NCBI GenBank assembly: GCA_934463165.1
Contig: CAKSJG010000040.1
Location: 1-15,119, forward strand
DNA: 15,119 bases
Origin: an uncultured Clostridia bacterium
GTDB lineage: Bacteria > Bacillota > Clostridia > UMGS1810
Direction of reading: 5' to 3'
The translations under genes and the position numbers were made by a program. The notes under the pieces are model-generated. The model was given only the letters and a program-made list of their open reading frames with translations. It made no database searches and had not been told where the DNA came from. The stretch's first letter is position 1. Each line of letters starts with the position of its first letter. Positions 15,046-15,119 of this stretch are shown piece after piece.

Positions 15046-15054
15046 ATTATATCA
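15046..15054 (-). promoter_or_regulatory. Extended -10 promoter of the GH36 operon
   Basis: Minus strand TGA followed by a perfect TATAAT (15046-15051), an extended -10. I find no convincing -35 at 16-18 bases. The predicted leader of about 70 bases to the ATG at 14970 holds no clear structure. Confidence 0.5.
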
Positions 15055-15065
15055 ATAACATTCTT

Positions 15066-15096
15066 TTCAAGAGGGGATGTGCCTTCCCCTCTTGGA
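15066..15096. terminator. GC-rich hairpin at the right edge, probable terminator
   Basis: CAAGAGGGGA (15068-15077) pairs perfectly with TCCCCTCTTG (15085-15094) around a 7-base loop, and the stem extends by two weaker pairs. On the plus strand a run of seven T's starts at 15105 after a short spacer, and a second CCCCTC (15099-15104) could compete for the same arm. On the minus strand no T-run follows. It may end a gene lying beyond the window or form part of the GH36 control region. Confidence 0.45.
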
Positions 15097-15119
15097 CACC
15101 CCTCGTTTTTTTCTTGAAA

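Noticed and set aside
1..15119. CRISPR arrays, tRNA or rRNA genes, insertion sequences, phage genes
   Set aside because: No regularly spaced repeats, no cloverleaf or rRNA-like sequence, and no transposase or integrase frame seen on either strand.

Overview
The window looks like a chromosomal segment of a low-GC, Gram-positive anaerobe of the Clostridia type. Base composition is AT-rich, most starts carry a strong GGAGG-like ribosome binding site, promoters are sigma-A-like, and an S-layer-homology protein begins at the left edge. The proteins (AraB-type kinase, GntR/LacI hybrid regulator, GH4, GH36) are typical of plant- or host-glycan users in this class. No species can be named from sequence alone. 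The content is mostly sugar catabolism plus one housekeeping tRNA gene, with no mobile element, RNA gene or CRISPR array.

Left region (1-6583) is a divergent locus around an AraC-type regulator at 4379-5284. Leftward runs a tight operon: a DapA/NanA-type aldolase (3276-4181), an L-ribulokinase-like FGGY kinase (1596-3239), a cytoplasmic BNR/Asp-box beta-propeller (282-1583), then the first 82 residues of a secreted SLH-domain protein that runs off the window. Rightward, the regulator is followed by a cytoplasmic GH63/MGH1-like (alpha/alpha)6 glycosidase (5348-6583). The 197-base intergenic region holds a near-consensus promoter and several repeats that could be operators. An aldolase, a ketose kinase and a propeller hydrolase/lyase-like protein under one regulator suggest a dedicated route for an uncommon sugar or sugar acid. 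Its substrate cannot be read from the sequence.

Middle region (6599-10576) starts with a consensus promoter overlapped by a perfect 7-bp inverted repeat. It drives a GH4 NAD-dependent glycosidase with a Cys-His-Gly motif, a 209-residue concanavalin-fold protein of unknown function, and a 10-TM DMT/EamA transporter. This operon converges on a GntR/LacI hybrid regulator resembling AraR, and the two stop codons overlap inside TTATAA. The regulator is the plausible reader of the inverted repeat, yet it lies 18 bases downstream of the CCA-adding enzyme gene and is probably co-transcribed with it.

Right region (10595-15119): the CCA tRNA nucleotidyltransferase has its own promoter, embedded next to the terminator of the preceding unit. 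That unit is a leftward two-gene operon of a GH36 alpha-galactosidase and a CE4-type deacetylase, both without signal peptides. The far right edge carries a strong GC-rich hairpin with overlapping alternative pairings. Overall, oligosaccharides seem to be taken up and degraded inside the cell; no ABC or PTS sugar uptake system is present in the window.
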